DNA of 64,000 nt, from the NCBI GenBank assembly GCA_041660225.1, contig JBAZWV010000001.1, forward strand, positions 124,001 through 188,000, read 5' to 3'. The stretch is from JBAZWV01 sp041660225. GTDB lineage: Bacteria; Patescibacteriota; Patescibacteriia; 2-12-FULL-60-25. Under the pieces are notes generated by a model that was not told the DNA's origin, made no database searches, and saw only the letters and a program-made list of their open reading frames with translations. Positions 7,280 to 17,092 of the stretch are shown one piece after another; within the stretch, counting starts at the first letter, position 1; the number at the start of each line of letters is the position of its first letter. The translations under genes and the position numbers were made by a program.

Positions 7280-9217
7280 TTATTTGATATCCAGACTCCC
7301 CCACGCGCGCAAGATTTCTTTGGCGACCGGAACGGCCGTGCTTGAACCCTCTTTCCCCTCTTCGAGCAAGACGGTAACGACGACGCGCGGATCTTCGAAG
7401 GGCGCGAATGACGTGAACCACGCGTGGTTGTCTTTATCAGAACGCCACTGTGCGGTTCCGGTTTTTCCGGCGGACGTGAACGGGAGATCGGACAATGCCC
7501 GACCGGAGCCATACGTAACGTTTTCACGCATTCCTTGGCGAACGGTTTCAACAGCTTCGACAGAAGCAATACGATCTGAAGACCGCGTTATCGGAACATC
7601 GCTCGGTGATTCGTCTGGACGGCCGTAGCGCATGCCAATTCTTGGTGTAACGACATATCCTCCGTTTGCGATGGTAGAGGTAAAAGATGCGACCTGAAGC
7701 GGCGTTACGAGAAGATCACCTTGTCCGATCGATAAGTTGTAGGTGTCACCGATATACCAACGCTCACCCTTTGTTGCTTCTTTCCACTCGCGAGAAGGCA
7801 CAAAACCGGACGCTTCCCCGGGAACATCGATGCCCGTTTTTGCTCCCAATCCGAACTTCCGCATCCATTCCGTCAGTTTATCGACGCCCAGACCAACGAA
7901 ACGGTCGTATCCCCCGCCGACGTAGTAATAAAAGGTGTTCACAGACCATGCGAGCGCGCTGCGAACGGTTACCGTTCCATGCCCGCCCGCTTTCCAATCC
8001 GGAAAAAACCATGGCCCCACATGAAGACCGCCGCTTGAAAAGACAGTTGTCTGAGGCGTGATGATTCCTTCTGCGAGCGCCGCGACCGAAATAACCGGCT
8101 TCGCGGTTGATCCGGATGGATATGTTCCGGCCCATGCACGTGGCAACAGCGGATGATCCGGATTCGCGATCAATGCGGCGTACTGCGTTGATGAAACGGT
8201 TCCCGAAAAAAAGTTATCATCGTATGCGGGAAGTGAAGCGATCGCGAGAATCGAACCGTCGCGCGGATCCATCACAATCGCGGAGCCACGCATGACCTTC
8301 GCTTTTTCCATCCCCTCGCGAAGCGCCTTCTCGGTTGCACGCTGCAGATCGAGATCGATTGAAAGCGTCAGATCCCTTCCATCAACCGGAACCTGCTCCC
8401 CGACGATCGCGGTGATGCGATGACGTGAGTCGACTTCATATAATTTTTCCCCCGGCGTCCCACGCAGTATTGATTCATATGTTGACTCAACACCCGCTTT
8501 CCCGATGAGGTCGATTTGTCGATATCCTTCTGTCCGACGCTTTTCAAGTTCTTCGCGTGTGATTCCAGAAACGTATCCAAGGATATGCGAAAGCGTATTC
8601 GTATCGTCGGATTCAGGGTATCTCCGCTTACTTCCAACGACGATATCGATACCGCTCACGTCCGTTGCCAAAATTTTTACGGCGATCGCACGCTCATATG
8701 ACAGGTCACGCTTTATGACGAGGCTTTCATCCGGATCGGTTGAGGATGTCATGAGCGCCTCGATGTCCTGCACGGGAACGCTGATCGCCCGTCCGACATC
8801 GGCGAGCACATCTTCACGCAATCCCATATCCGTTGGGAGCAGGCGTTCGGTCATCCGGACATCGAAGGAGGGAGTATTTTCCGCGAGGACACGCCCTTCA
8901 CGATCACGAACGATGCCACGTCGTGGCAACAGGATTTCCTGACGCAATCGATTGCGCTCCGCCTGTTCACGGAATGTCGCGCCGTGTACAACCTGCATCC
9001 AAAATGCACGACCGAAGAGCGTCACGAGTAACACCGCCATGACGGAAAATACAAGTCGGAAACGGATGTCCGGAATTGAAGCACCCATGTAGAGCGGATG
9101 GTCTCTGATGTGCGTAAAATCCTCCTCATACATGACTTCATGCATCACCATTCCGTGGGTCTGCGGATCCACATGAAGGCCCTCGCCATCGGCGTGCCAG
9201 CGGAATGGATCACCCAT
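7280..9217 (-). CDS. mrdA: Penicillin-binding protein 2 (peptidoglycan transpeptidase)
   Basis: A class B PBP of 645 residues that cross-links peptidoglycan during elongation. An unusually long cytoplasmic N-terminus of about 50 residues (His/Asp-rich) precedes one membrane anchor (about residues 52-75). The PBP dimerisation domain starts at RRGIVRDREGRVLAENTPSF. The transpeptidase domain has SGSTAKP (catalytic Ser and Lys), the SVN motif in SAWSVNTFYYYVG, and KTGTAQW. It overlaps mreD by eight bases and belongs to the mreB-mreC-mreD-mrdA elongasome operon, which supports PBP2 rather than FtsI; a second class B PBP is encoded at 28-30 kb. Confidence 0.93.
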   Translation of the reverse strand: MGDPFRWHADGEGLHVDPQTHGMVMHEVMYEEDFTHIRDHPLYMGASIPDIRFRLVFSVMAVLLVTLFGRAFWMQVVHGATFREQAERNRLRQEILLPRRGIVRDREGRVLAENTPSFDVRMTERLLPTDMGLREDVLADVGRAISVPVQDIEALMTSSTDPDESLVIKRDLSYERAIAVKILATDVSGIDIVVGSKRRYPESDDTNTLSHILGYVSGITREELEKRRTEGYRQIDLIGKAGVESTYESILRGTPGEKLYEVDSRHRITAIVGEQVPVDGRDLTLSIDLDLQRATEKALREGMEKAKVMRGSAIVMDPRDGSILAIASLPAYDDNFFSGTVSSTQYAALIANPDHPLLPRAWAGTYPSGSTAKPVISVAALAEGIITPQTTVFSSGGLHVGPWFFPDWKAGGHGTVTVRSALAWSVNTFYYYVGGGYDRFVGLGVDKLTEWMRKFGLGAKTGIDVPGEASGFVPSREWKEATKGERWYIGDTYNLSIGQGDLLVTPLQVASFTSTIANGGYVVTPRIGMRYGRPDESPSDVPITRSSDRIASVEAVETVRQGMRENVTYGSGRALSDLPFTSAGKTGTAQWRSDKDNHAWFTSFAPFEDPRVVVTVLLEEGKEGSSTAVPVAKEILRAWGSLDIK

Positions 9218-9743
9218 AAAAACGACGGCTACGTGGTGCCGTCACCATGAAACGACGCGTAAATACGGCCAACAGCACGAATACGAGACTGATGAGTCCG
9301 ATATCCCATGCGATCGAAAGGAAGAGACTGGTGAGGGGCTCAATGCGGATATCCATGCGAAAAATGTTCGTCCCGATTGCGTGCACGATCCATAGCCATA
9401 TTCGGTCGGCAAAACGGGCAACAAGAGAAAGAGCGACCGTGGCGTAGACCGAGCGGTTCGTGAGAACCGTATCGGAAAGCAGGATCATCAGAAGCGTCAC
9501 GGCAATAAGCCGGCCAAAGGCGAACGTTCCGGAATCCAAACGAAAGATATCAAGAAGAAGGCCGGCGATGCCTGCGTAAACCAGTGCGCCTCGGGGTGAA
9601 TTGAGGACCACGAAGATAACGGCAATCTGGAGTACCGGACGAATCTCTCGCCACGGCGACGGCAGAAACGGCAAAAAACTCGCCTCGAGCATGGCGGCCA
9701 CGAACGCCGAGATTACGACGATAATCCATCCGCGTGTGCTCAT
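9210..9743 (-). CDS. mreD: Rod shape-determining protein MreD
   Basis: A 177-residue membrane protein with about five hydrophobic segments and short loops, typical of MreD, the integral membrane part of the elongasome that binds MreC. Sequence conservation in this family is low; the identification rests mainly on its size and its place between mreC and mrdA, with 4-base (mreC) and 8-base (mrdA) overlaps. The segment SPRGALVYAGIAGLLLDIF matches the usual conserved MreD loop with Gly-Leu-x-x-Asp. Confidence 0.88.
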   Translation of the reverse strand: MSTRGWIIVVISAFVAAMLEASFLPFLPSPWREIRPVLQIAVIFVVLNSPRGALVYAGIAGLLLDIFRLDSGTFAFGRLIAVTLLMILLSDTVLTNRSVYATVALSLVARFADRIWLWIVHAIGTNIFRMDIRIEPLTSLFLSIAWDIGLISLVFVLLAVFTRRFMVTAPRSRRFYG

Positions 9744-10558
9744 GGTGATTCAGGACGAAGTACGGTGGGACGCAAGACGCTGACAAGATTCAAGGTATCT
9801 GCCTGAACAACCGGCTCAAGCGCCGCGCTCTTAAACGGATCCGTTGGTTTTCCTTCGATCGCATTCACGAGGCCGACAATAAGATTTGCTGGAATCTTTT
9901 CTTCCGTCCCCGATGTTACGATGACGTCGTCCGGCTCCAGACCCTCTGCCTGCGGAACGAGTGTGAGACGCGCGACGTGATTCCCCCGCCCTTCGACGAG
10001 ACCCAGCAAACGGTGCTGACCGGAAAGCGATGCAGCGATGCGACTACGCTCATCGGCAACGAGCGTGATCGTGGAAACACGCTCCTTGAGGGATGTCACC
10101 TTTCCGACGAATACTCCCTCGCCGACAATCACGGCCATGCCTGTTTCGATGCCGTCTTTGGATCCGCGGTCAATCAGCACCGTCGCACTACGCGGGTCAT
10201 TACTGCGAGCAATGACGCGCGCCGGAACATGATCGTATCCGGAGGTACTTAAATATCCGGTCAACGCTTGAAGCGAATGGTTTTCTTCCTCGAGCGCGCG
10301 GAGACGGACGTAGTCCACGGCGAGCGAGGTGACGCGAGCTTCGAGTTCGACGACGTGTTCCCGCAGCTGCTCTTCTTCCGGATTCGGACGCAGAAGAGAT
10401 CCTGCACCGCTTCCAATGGTTGAAAAAATCTGCGCAACAGGCAGTAGCGCACGACGGAATAATTCTTCAACCGGAGCCAGCGCTCCGACCAGCCGTAACA
10501 GCACCACCGCGATGATGGATCCGGCGATGGCGATCGAGGCTTTGGTGCGAGCACGCAT
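9740..10558 (-). CDS. mreC: Rod shape-determining protein MreC
   Basis: MreC is a bitopic protein that connects MreB, MreD and PBP2 outside the membrane. The 272 residues show a membrane anchor at about 9-28, a coiled coil at about 55-105 (REHVVELEARVTSL and on), and the two beta-barrel subdomains with the conserved VIARSNDPRSATVLIDRGSKDG and GMAVIVGEGVFVGKV segments. It begins nine bases after mreB and overlaps mreD by four. Confidence 0.92.
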   Translation of the reverse strand: MRARTKASIAIAGSIIAVVLLRLVGALAPVEELFRRALLPVAQIFSTIGSGAGSLLRPNPEEEQLREHVVELEARVTSLAVDYVRLRALEEENHSLQALTGYLSTSGYDHVPARVIARSNDPRSATVLIDRGSKDGIETGMAVIVGEGVFVGKVTSLKERVSTITLVADERSRIAASLSGQHRLLGLVEGRGNHVARLTLVPQAEGLEPDDVIVTSGTEEKIPANLIVGLVNAIEGKPTDPFKSAALEPVVQADTLNLVSVLRPTVLRPESP

Positions 10559-10567
10559 ATCGCTTTC

Positions 10568-11614
10568 TTATCTCATTCTGTCGGTCGTCGGAAGAGACAC
10601 GTCTTTGAGGAGTTTTTTATCTTCAAGAAGAATACCCGCTCCGCGCGCCACAGCGGATAGCGGCTCGTCGGCGATACGAACGGCCAAACCGGTGCTTTCA
10701 GAAATAGCGCTGTCGAGCCCACGGAGCAACGATCCTCCCCCGGAAAGAATGATCCCGCGGCGATAAATGTCGGCGACAAGTTCCGGAGGGGTGATCTCGA
10801 GAATAGATTTGATGTTTTCAACAATTGCTTTGACGGAGCGCGCCAACGCCTCACGGATCTGCCCGTCACTGACCGTAATTTCGCGCGGCAATCCGGACAA
10901 AAGGTCGCGCCCACGCATGGGCACTTCCATGGATTCGGGGAGTGGCATGGCTGATCCGACAGCGACTTTTACGTCTTCTGCCACGCGTTCACCAAGCAAT
11001 AGGTTAAAGACATCGCGAGCGTATTGAATGATATTCCGGTTCATTTCGTCTCCGGCAATCGGAATGGACTTTGCCGTCACGACACCGTTTAACGAAATCA
11101 CGGCGATCTCACTCGTGCCGCCGCCGATATCAACGATCATGTTGCCCAGCGGTTCGGAAATCGGAAGTCCAACACCGATCGCGGCAGCCATGGGTTCTTC
11201 GATGATATGGACTTCGTGTGCGCCTGCAGAAATCGCCGCGTCACCGACGGCTTTACGTTCCACTTCCGTTACGTCGAGCGGCACGCCGATAACGACGCGA
11301 GGGCGCGGCATAAACGAAGAACTCTCGCGGTGAACCTTTTCAAAAAAATACCGCAACATTTTTTCGGTCACTTCGAAGTCTGCAATGATGCCGCGCTGAA
11401 GCGGACGCGTCACGGTCACATGCGGCGGTGTTTTTCCGAGCATCGCTTTTGCCTCGTGACCGACGGCGAGGATTTGTCCGTTGCGCATGTTGATTGCAAC
11501 AAAAGAAGGTTCGTCCACAACGATGCCCTTCCCCTTCGAATAGACGAGTGTATTGGCGGTTCCCAGATCAACACCAAGATCTTTCGAAAAACGGCTCGTA
11601 AGTCCTCCAAACAT
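10568..11614 (-). CDS. mreB: Rod shape-determining protein MreB
   Basis: Bacterial actin homologue of 348 residues that forms membrane-bound filaments and guides lateral wall synthesis. Clear actin-fold nucleotide signatures are present: phosphate 1 LGVDLGTANTLVYSKGKG, phosphate 2 VDIGGGTSEIAVIS, and the adenosine loop ILSGGGSLLRGLD. It is first in the elongasome operon (mreB-mreC-mreD-mrdA) and so probably follows a promoter in the 86 bases upstream, where I see no clean -35/-10 pair. Its presence predicts rod-shaped growth. Confidence 0.96.
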   Translation of the reverse strand: MFGGLTSRFSKDLGVDLGTANTLVYSKGKGIVVDEPSFVAINMRNGQILAVGHEAKAMLGKTPPHVTVTRPLQRGIIADFEVTEKMLRYFFEKVHRESSSFMPRPRVVIGVPLDVTEVERKAVGDAAISAGAHEVHIIEEPMAAAIGVGLPISEPLGNMIVDIGGGTSEIAVISLNGVVTAKSIPIAGDEMNRNIIQYARDVFNLLLGERVAEDVKVAVGSAMPLPESMEVPMRGRDLLSGLPREITVSDGQIREALARSVKAIVENIKSILEITPPELVADIYRRGIILSGGGSLLRGLDSAISESTGLAVRIADEPLSAVARGAGILLEDKKLLKDVSLPTTDRMR

Positions 11615-11700
11615 ATCGAGAGTATTTAGACACGCAGGTAATGCTCACGCAAGCATGCGATGTGCACATCGCACCGCCTCTAAATGAACCATTTTGGTAC

Positions 11701-12090
11701 TCAAGACCGTCTTGCCTCTTCTCTCAGCAAAAAAAGATACTCAACGACACTCATGCCGATGATCAGGAGAATAAACATCCACCAGGTCAAAAAACGCTGT
11801 GCAGATAAAATGAGAGCCGCAACAGCGACGCACGAAAGAAAGACGGCATGCCGGAACGCGATGCGGACTTCCCGAGCCATAATGCCGCCACGATTCAGTA
11901 TCAAGATTCGATAGGCCATCCCAATAAGCGTCAGCGTTCCGATCAATCCCAACAACAGCGTGAGATAAAATAATCCAAACCCCCAGATCTCGGCTTCATC
12001 CGGATTCGTATTTGTCAGCACAAGCAACCACGCACCCCACGAGAGCACCGTCGCCGCACTCATGAACGCGATGTAGACTCGAAACGTCAT
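11701..12090 (-). CDS. Small membrane protein of unknown function, four predicted helices
   Basis: A 129-residue protein with hydrophobic segments at about 5-25, 38-62, 83-100 and 103-122, and a basic loop (MAREVRIAFRHA) between helices 2 and 3. It ends in a charged tail (REEARRS). I recognise no family. It lies between the DciA-like gene upstream and mreB downstream, all on the same strand, so it may be transcribed with the DNA-metabolism genes above it. Confidence 0.6.
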   Translation of the reverse strand: MTFRVYIAFMSAATVLSWGAWLLVLTNTNPDEAEIWGFGLFYLTLLLGLIGTLTLIGMAYRILILNRGGIMAREVRIAFRHAVFLSCVAVAALILSAQRFLTWWMFILLIIGMSVVEYLFLLREEARRS

Positions 12091-12122
12091 GCACCCAGTA
12101 TATCATCTTCGAAGATCATCGC

Positions 12123-12428
12123 TTAAAATCCTCGTGCCCTTGCGTCGATTTTTACGACAACTTTCGAACCCAAATCCCGATTCAATGCGTTCAAGATTTT
12201 TGTCTGATCCAGTTTCAATTGTTGCAGTGCGGGAGCAGAAACGGATTCAAGCTTGAGTGAGCCGTCTTTGAATGAAACCGCTGTCACGCCTTTTGCTCGA
12301 TCCTCGCCCCACAATGCGCGCAACACAACAAGAGAACGATCCACGACCTGACGAGATTCCACTTGCTTGGCGATCCCGTGCGTTCGCATCACGGTCGGCA
12401 ACAGGCGCTTCATTGGTTCAAATGCCAT
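12123..12428 (-). CDS. DciA-like (DUF721) protein
   Basis: A 101-residue basic protein resembling the DUF721/DciA family, which in many bacteria loads or assists the replicative helicase. The family-like features are the conserved N-terminal helix, a WGEDRAKGVTAVSFKDGSL segment (compare the family pattern in which a Trp precedes a beta hairpin) and the SAPALQQLKLDQTKILNALN helix. The family's C-terminal extension is missing, as in many short homologues. It starts one base after the stop of the helicase-nuclease gene, consistent with a shared DNA-maintenance operon. Confidence 0.65.
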   Translation of the reverse strand: MAFEPMKRLLPTVMRTHGIAKQVESRQVVDRSLVVLRALWGEDRAKGVTAVSFKDGSLKLESVSAPALQQLKLDQTKILNALNRDLGSKVVVKIDARARGF

Positions 12429-12429
12429 A

Positions 12430-15369
12430 TTAGGCCCGATATTCGCAAATATTCTTAAAATCGCAGAATTGACAGATCATTTTGGATGGCTTGGCGGGGA
12501 AACGCGACGCGAGAACTGCCGTCATCCGTTCCTGGATTTCTTCGCGAAACGCTTCCCGTTTTTTTTCTTTGAGCAAATCCACTTCCGCTTCCTCCCCGCT
12601 TCGTACGTAAATAAACGCAAGCTTGCGAACGTCGTAGCCGCGCTCCTCCATCGCGAGTTGATAGATGCGCAGTTGCTCTTTTGCACCGCTATCCAAATCT
12701 TCCCCGGTCTTTGGCGTTCCTGTTTTATAATCGTAAATCGCTACGCCTCCGCCGGGCAGCTCATCAATACGATCAACGCTTCCTTTAATGGAATGCTCCC
12801 CGAGTCGCCAATCAAACGATTGCTCAAGCGCTTTGATCGCTGGAATGTTCGCGTTCCAGATCGTCCACATACGTCGTACGCCATCTCTCCCCTCTTTTTT
12901 ATATTTGTCATGCTCTGCGCGATTCGGATACCACTCATCAATCCAACGATCTTCAAAAATCTGTAACGCTTCGTCCAGCGTGACACGAAATCCGGGCATC
13001 GGAGCGGATGGAGCCGCATCGAACAGACTCGATTGTTGATGCGCTCCTCGGTCCACGTGCATCTTTAAAATGTCATGGAACGCCAAGTGGATCGATTGTC
13101 CGAAACTCTTGTGAAAGGAACCGAGAATCGGAATACGATAGACGTGCGCGTATTTGTATTGCAGCGGACAATTACGGAACGCTGCGAGCTGCGTAAACGA
13201 AAAACGCCGTTTCAATTGGAACACCTCGCGTTCGGCTTCTTCACGCGGGGAAACAACGTCCTGCACCGTCAGCGCGAGCGCGTCCCCTCCTTCAAGCGAT
13301 GAAACAATAGCTTCCAAACCCGCTTCTTCCAAAAAGACGGACGGCTTTTTTTGTCGCGCTCCACCGTAATTCGATGCGCCCGTGAGCATCAGCGTTTCTT
13401 TCGCACGCGTCATCGCAACATAGAGGAGACGGCGTTCTTCTTCGAGATGCGCGTCCCCTTCCGGCAACCGTTCGTTTACGAGACCTTCGGGGAGCGGGAT
13501 CGCATCAGAACGAGGACGCGTCGGGAAACGCTGATCGACCATCGAGACAATGAAGACGTGCCGAAACTCGAGACCCTTTGATGCGTGGACCGTCATTATT
13601 TTCACGAGTTCCGGCCCGGCGTCCGGATCAGCCGCCAATGCGCCCTCTTCGCCGCTCTCAATTTCGAGATGCAACTCCTCAAGGAATCCTTTGAGATTCG
13701 CGCCGTGCGTCATCAGTTCGTACCGCTTGATGCGATCTGCGAACGCATTCAGGAGTCCGATGGCTTCGATTTTTTCCCCTTCCGGATATTTCATGATCGC
13801 TGCGAGCAACCCTGATTCGTTCAACGTATGTTGGAACACTTTGAGCGGCGATTCGCGCTTGGCCGTTTCCGCGAGTTTGCTCACAAGCGAGACAAGCTTT
13901 GCCGCGCGACGCGCACCGTCTTCGCTGATTCCCGGTACCACCGCCGCCTGCATGATCGCAAACCAAAGCGGAACCCCTTTGCGATTGGCGTATTGAATAA
14001 ACTCCGCAGCATCGTGAGCCGTGATACCGAACAGATCCATCGACATCACCCGCCAGACGATTGTTGATTCGTGATACCCGTTACACAGACGCAGAAGAGA
14101 AAGCAGATCGACAATCAGCGGCTTCGCGTACAAACCGCGCATGGCAAAAAAGCGGAACGGGATGCCGTTTCGATCCAACGACTGCACGAACGGAATTGCA
14201 CCATCATTTGAGCGGACAAGGATCGCGAAATCATTCCAGCTCCCCTCGGGTTCACGTGCATGAATCGCACGGATCTCTTTTGCAATCGCCTCCGCCTCTT
14301 CATCCAACGATCGGTACCAGCGCACCGTCACAGCTCCTCCAACGCCGCGTGCAGCGGACAGCGCTTTCGATAATCCTGTGTCTGCGAGTTTCACTTCGAG
14401 ACGATGCGGATCGTTCTTTTTGATGAATCCGTAGGCGGTATCGAGAATCTCTTGCCGTGAACGATAGTTCTGCGTGAGCGCAATCGTCTTCGCATCAGGA
14501 AAGTCATCCCGAAATTGAAGGATATTCGCGAGCGATGCGCCACGGAATTTGTAAATCGCCTGGTCATCATCCCCCACAACCGTGAGATTCCGTTCATCGC
14601 CCGCAAGCAACTTCACGAGTTCGTATTGCGCCCAATTCGTATCTTGAAACTCATCGACCATGACCGTTTTGAATTGTGTTTGCAACTCCTTCAAAACCGC
14701 CGGCCGTTCACGCAACAAGCGTAATGTTTCGACAATTAAATCTCCAAAATCCATCGCGCCCTCTTCGCGCAGGATATGACGATACGCCGCATAACAATCC
14801 GCGAGCTCCTGAAGCCGCTTGCGTTCTCCATCGACAAACTCCGTATCGCCATCAAGCGAAGCGTCTCGGGCAAAATCGAGATAGCGTTCAACCGAAACGC
14901 CCTCGTCCTTTGCGCGCGAAATATGCTGCAATAATCCTCCCAGAAACTTTACCGGATTCCCAAGCGGTCGGTAATGATTAAGCGGCAACGCATCGAGACG
15001 ACGCTTCATAAGCAACCACGCATCCGTTCCGTTGATAATGCGGAACCGATTCGGAAGTCCAATCTCCAGCGCATACGTCTCAAGAATACGCTGGCAGAAT
15101 CCATGAAAGGTCGAGATCCAGAAATCGTACGCTCCGTTCGGAAGAAGCTGTAGCACGCGATCCTCCATTTCCTCTGCGGACTTTTCGGTAAACGTGAGCG
15201 CGAGAATATTTTCGGACTTCAATCCCTTTTCTCCGAACAGCCATGCATACCGACGAGCGAGAACAGTCGTTTTTCCTGTTCCTGCACCGGCCACGATCAA
15301 AAGCGGCCCGTTCTCGTGGGTTACCGCCGCACGCTGTGCATCATTCAAATCCTCCAGCAAGTCCGACAT
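12430..15369 (-). CDS. UvrD/Rep-type helicase with C-terminal RecB-like Fe-S nuclease domain
   Basis: A 979-residue protein combining a superfamily 1A helicase with a PD-(D/E)XK nuclease. Helicase motifs are clear: Q/motif I LNDAQRAAVTH and AGAGTGKTT, motif II VDEFQDTN, motif III VGDDDQAIYKFRG, motif IV QNYRS, motif V TVHASKGLEF, motif VI YVAMTRAKE. The nuclease region follows: SFTQLAAFRNCPLQYKYAHV, GSVDRID, the IYDYKTG motif and a terminal CQFCDFKNIC, whose cysteines with the earlier FRNC would hold an iron-sulfur cluster as in AddB. It is likely an AddA/PcrA-like DNA repair enzyme acting alone. The start at 15369 (MSDLLEDLN) is preferred over the ATG at 15405. Confidence 0.9.
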   Translation of the reverse strand: MSDLLEDLNDAQRAAVTHENGPLLIVAGAGTGKTTVLARRYAWLFGEKGLKSENILALTFTEKSAEEMEDRVLQLLPNGAYDFWISTFHGFCQRILETYALEIGLPNRFRIINGTDAWLLMKRRLDALPLNHYRPLGNPVKFLGGLLQHISRAKDEGVSVERYLDFARDASLDGDTEFVDGERKRLQELADCYAAYRHILREEGAMDFGDLIVETLRLLRERPAVLKELQTQFKTVMVDEFQDTNWAQYELVKLLAGDERNLTVVGDDDQAIYKFRGASLANILQFRDDFPDAKTIALTQNYRSRQEILDTAYGFIKKNDPHRLEVKLADTGLSKALSAARGVGGAVTVRWYRSLDEEAEAIAKEIRAIHAREPEGSWNDFAILVRSNDGAIPFVQSLDRNGIPFRFFAMRGLYAKPLIVDLLSLLRLCNGYHESTIVWRVMSMDLFGITAHDAAEFIQYANRKGVPLWFAIMQAAVVPGISEDGARRAAKLVSLVSKLAETAKRESPLKVFQHTLNESGLLAAIMKYPEGEKIEAIGLLNAFADRIKRYELMTHGANLKGFLEELHLEIESGEEGALAADPDAGPELVKIMTVHASKGLEFRHVFIVSMVDQRFPTRPRSDAIPLPEGLVNERLPEGDAHLEEERRLLYVAMTRAKETLMLTGASNYGGARQKKPSVFLEEAGLEAIVSSLEGGDALALTVQDVVSPREEAEREVFQLKRRFSFTQLAAFRNCPLQYKYAHVYRIPILGSFHKSFGQSIHLAFHDILKMHVDRGAHQQSSLFDAAPSAPMPGFRVTLDEALQIFEDRWIDEWYPNRAEHDKYKKEGRDGVRRMWTIWNANIPAIKALEQSFDWRLGEHSIKGSVDRIDELPGGGVAIYDYKTGTPKTGEDLDSGAKEQLRIYQLAMEERGYDVRKLAFIYVRSGEEAEVDLLKEKKREAFREEIQERMTAVLASRFPAKPSKMICQFCDFKNICEYRA

Positions 15370-15415
15370 GAAACGCACTTTAGCGGAGGGGAGATGGATT
15401 GACAAAACGCGAGTC

Positions 15416-15443
15416 TTGTCTTTTTCAAATGCAGGAATATACT
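15416..15443 (+). promoter_or_regulatory. Putative sigma-70 promoter of the SulP permease gene
   Basis: TTGTCT (15416-15421) and TATACT (15438-15443) are 16 bases apart. Initiation near 15450 would leave a leader of about 13 bases before the ATG at 15463. The -35 is only a partial match. Confidence 0.4.
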
Positions 15444-15462
15444 TGAAACCCCCATTTCATCT

Positions 15463-17085
15463 ATGAATCTCGCATTGCTCAAAGAACGGCTCGCCACGAA
15501 CTGGAAATCCGGTCTCACCGTGTCGCTCGTCTCCATTCCGCTTTCCGTTTCGCTTGCTGTAGCCTCACAGTCGACGCCGACCGCCGGCATCATTACCGCG
15601 ATCTGGGCGGGGCTTCTTGCGGCGATCTTTGGAGGAAGCCACTTCAATATCGTCGGACCCACGGGCGCGCTCTCCGGCATTCTGGCAGTGTACGCGCTCG
15701 CGCACGGTTTTAGCTCTCTTTCGATGCTTGCGATCGTTGCCGGGTGTTTCATCTTCCTCGCCTACGTCCTCAAGCTTGAACGCTTCCTTGTGTTCGTTCC
15801 GGCAAGCACGATGCACGGTTTTACACTCGGCGTTGCGGTCATCATCGCGTGCAACCAGCTCAATTTCGCGCTTGGACTCTCCGGACTCGCATCGCACGAA
15901 CACTTTATTCAAAACGTTTTCGAGTCCGTAAAACATGTCGGCGTCGCGTCGCCTGTCGCCATTGCGATCTTCCTCATCGTTCTCGCATTGCTTCTTCTTT
16001 TGGCACGCGTGATGCCAAAAATCCCCGGAGCTATTCTTGTGACTCCCATCGGGATTCTCCTTGGATATCTTTCGGCAAACGGAACGATCGGCATTCAGAT
16101 CCAAACGCTTAGCTCCAAATTTCCAGACATCTCCGGAAAACTCTTCGAAGCTCCGCAGCTGTTCCTGGACGGTTCTCTCTTTGTCCCCGCAATCACCGTT
16201 GCGCTCGTTGCAATTCTCGAAACCATGATTTCAGCCAAAATCGCGGATGGAATGACTCGTACGAAACACGATAAGCGAAAAGAAATGCTTGGACTGAGCC
16301 TCGCGAACATCGGATCAGGAATCATGGGTGGGATTCCGGCGACGGCAGCTCTTGCGCGAACATCGCTCAACATCAAAAGCGGTGGGACGCATCGTTTTTC
16401 CGCAGGAATCAGCTCCGTATCTGTCGCGATCATCTCTCTCCTTCTCTTGTCGTCATTCCGGTATATTCCCCTCCCGATCATCGCTTCAATCCTCGTATTT
16501 GTCGCGATCCGCATGGTGGAAACGGAACATTTTTTGCGAATGTTTACCCTTGATAAACGAAGCTTCACGATCTCGCTCATCGTCGCGGGCGTTACCATCT
16601 ATTACGATCCGATCGTCGGCCTCCTCTTTGGCACCGCTGTTTCGCTCATCATCTTCATGGAACGACTTTCACACGGGCAATTCGAGCTGATCGTGAATGA
16701 TCAGGATCGGCACGTTCTTCAAAAAGTTACTGCGGAAGACTTGGAAAACGTCGTAGGTGAGGGCGAAACGATCATCTACTCAATCAAAGGACAGCTGGCC
16801 TACATCAACAGCGCGTCGCATATCGCCCGATTCGAACAAAAGCTGAATGGGTACAAAAATATTATTCTCCGTCTACGTGAATTGTATTTCGTGGATCTGG
16901 ATGGCGTGGACGCGTTTGAAGAAATCGTGGATCTGATCCATGCGCAAGGAAAACGCGTCATCATCACCGGAGTGAATCCGCTTATCTCAAAGATGCTTGA
17001 AGAGAGTCCTGCCTATAAAAAACTCGAACAGGAAGGATTTGTTTTCAGCCGCACAGGCGAGGCGCTCTCGATGCTTGGGCATTAA
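15463..17085 (+). CDS. SulP-family anion permease with STAS domain
   Basis: A 540-residue inner-membrane transporter. The N-terminal 400 residues hold 10-14 helices with the SulP signatures (GLTVSLVSIPLSVSLAVA near the start, FNIVGPTGALSGIL in the core, NIGSGIMGGIPATAALARTS). The C-terminal 120 residues form a STAS domain (TIIYSIKGQLAYINSA; LRELYFVDLDGVDAFEEI). SulP proteins move sulfate, bicarbonate or other anions with Na+ or H+; the substrate here is not determinable. The usual phosphorylatable Ser in the STAS DxSG loop is Asp (DLDG). It stands alone on the plus strand, divergent from the helicase gene and convergent with tgt. Confidence 0.88.
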   Translation: MNLALLKERLATNWKSGLTVSLVSIPLSVSLAVASQSTPTAGIITAIWAGLLAAIFGGSHFNIVGPTGALSGILAVYALAHGFSSLSMLAIVAGCFIFLAYVLKLERFLVFVPASTMHGFTLGVAVIIACNQLNFALGLSGLASHEHFIQNVFESVKHVGVASPVAIAIFLIVLALLLLLARVMPKIPGAILVTPIGILLGYLSANGTIGIQIQTLSSKFPDISGKLFEAPQLFLDGSLFVPAITVALVAILETMISAKIADGMTRTKHDKRKEMLGLSLANIGSGIMGGIPATAALARTSLNIKSGGTHRFSAGISSVSVAIISLLLLSSFRYIPLPIIASILVFVAIRMVETEHFLRMFTLDKRSFTISLIVAGVTIYYDPIVGLLFGTAVSLIIFMERLSHGQFELIVNDQDRHVLQKVTAEDLENVVGEGETIIYSIKGQLAYINSASHIARFEQKLNGYKNIILRLRELYFVDLDGVDAFEEIVDLIHAQGKRVIITGVNPLISKMLEESPAYKKLEQEGFVFSRTGEALSMLGH

Positions 17086-17092
17086 TTCGCGT

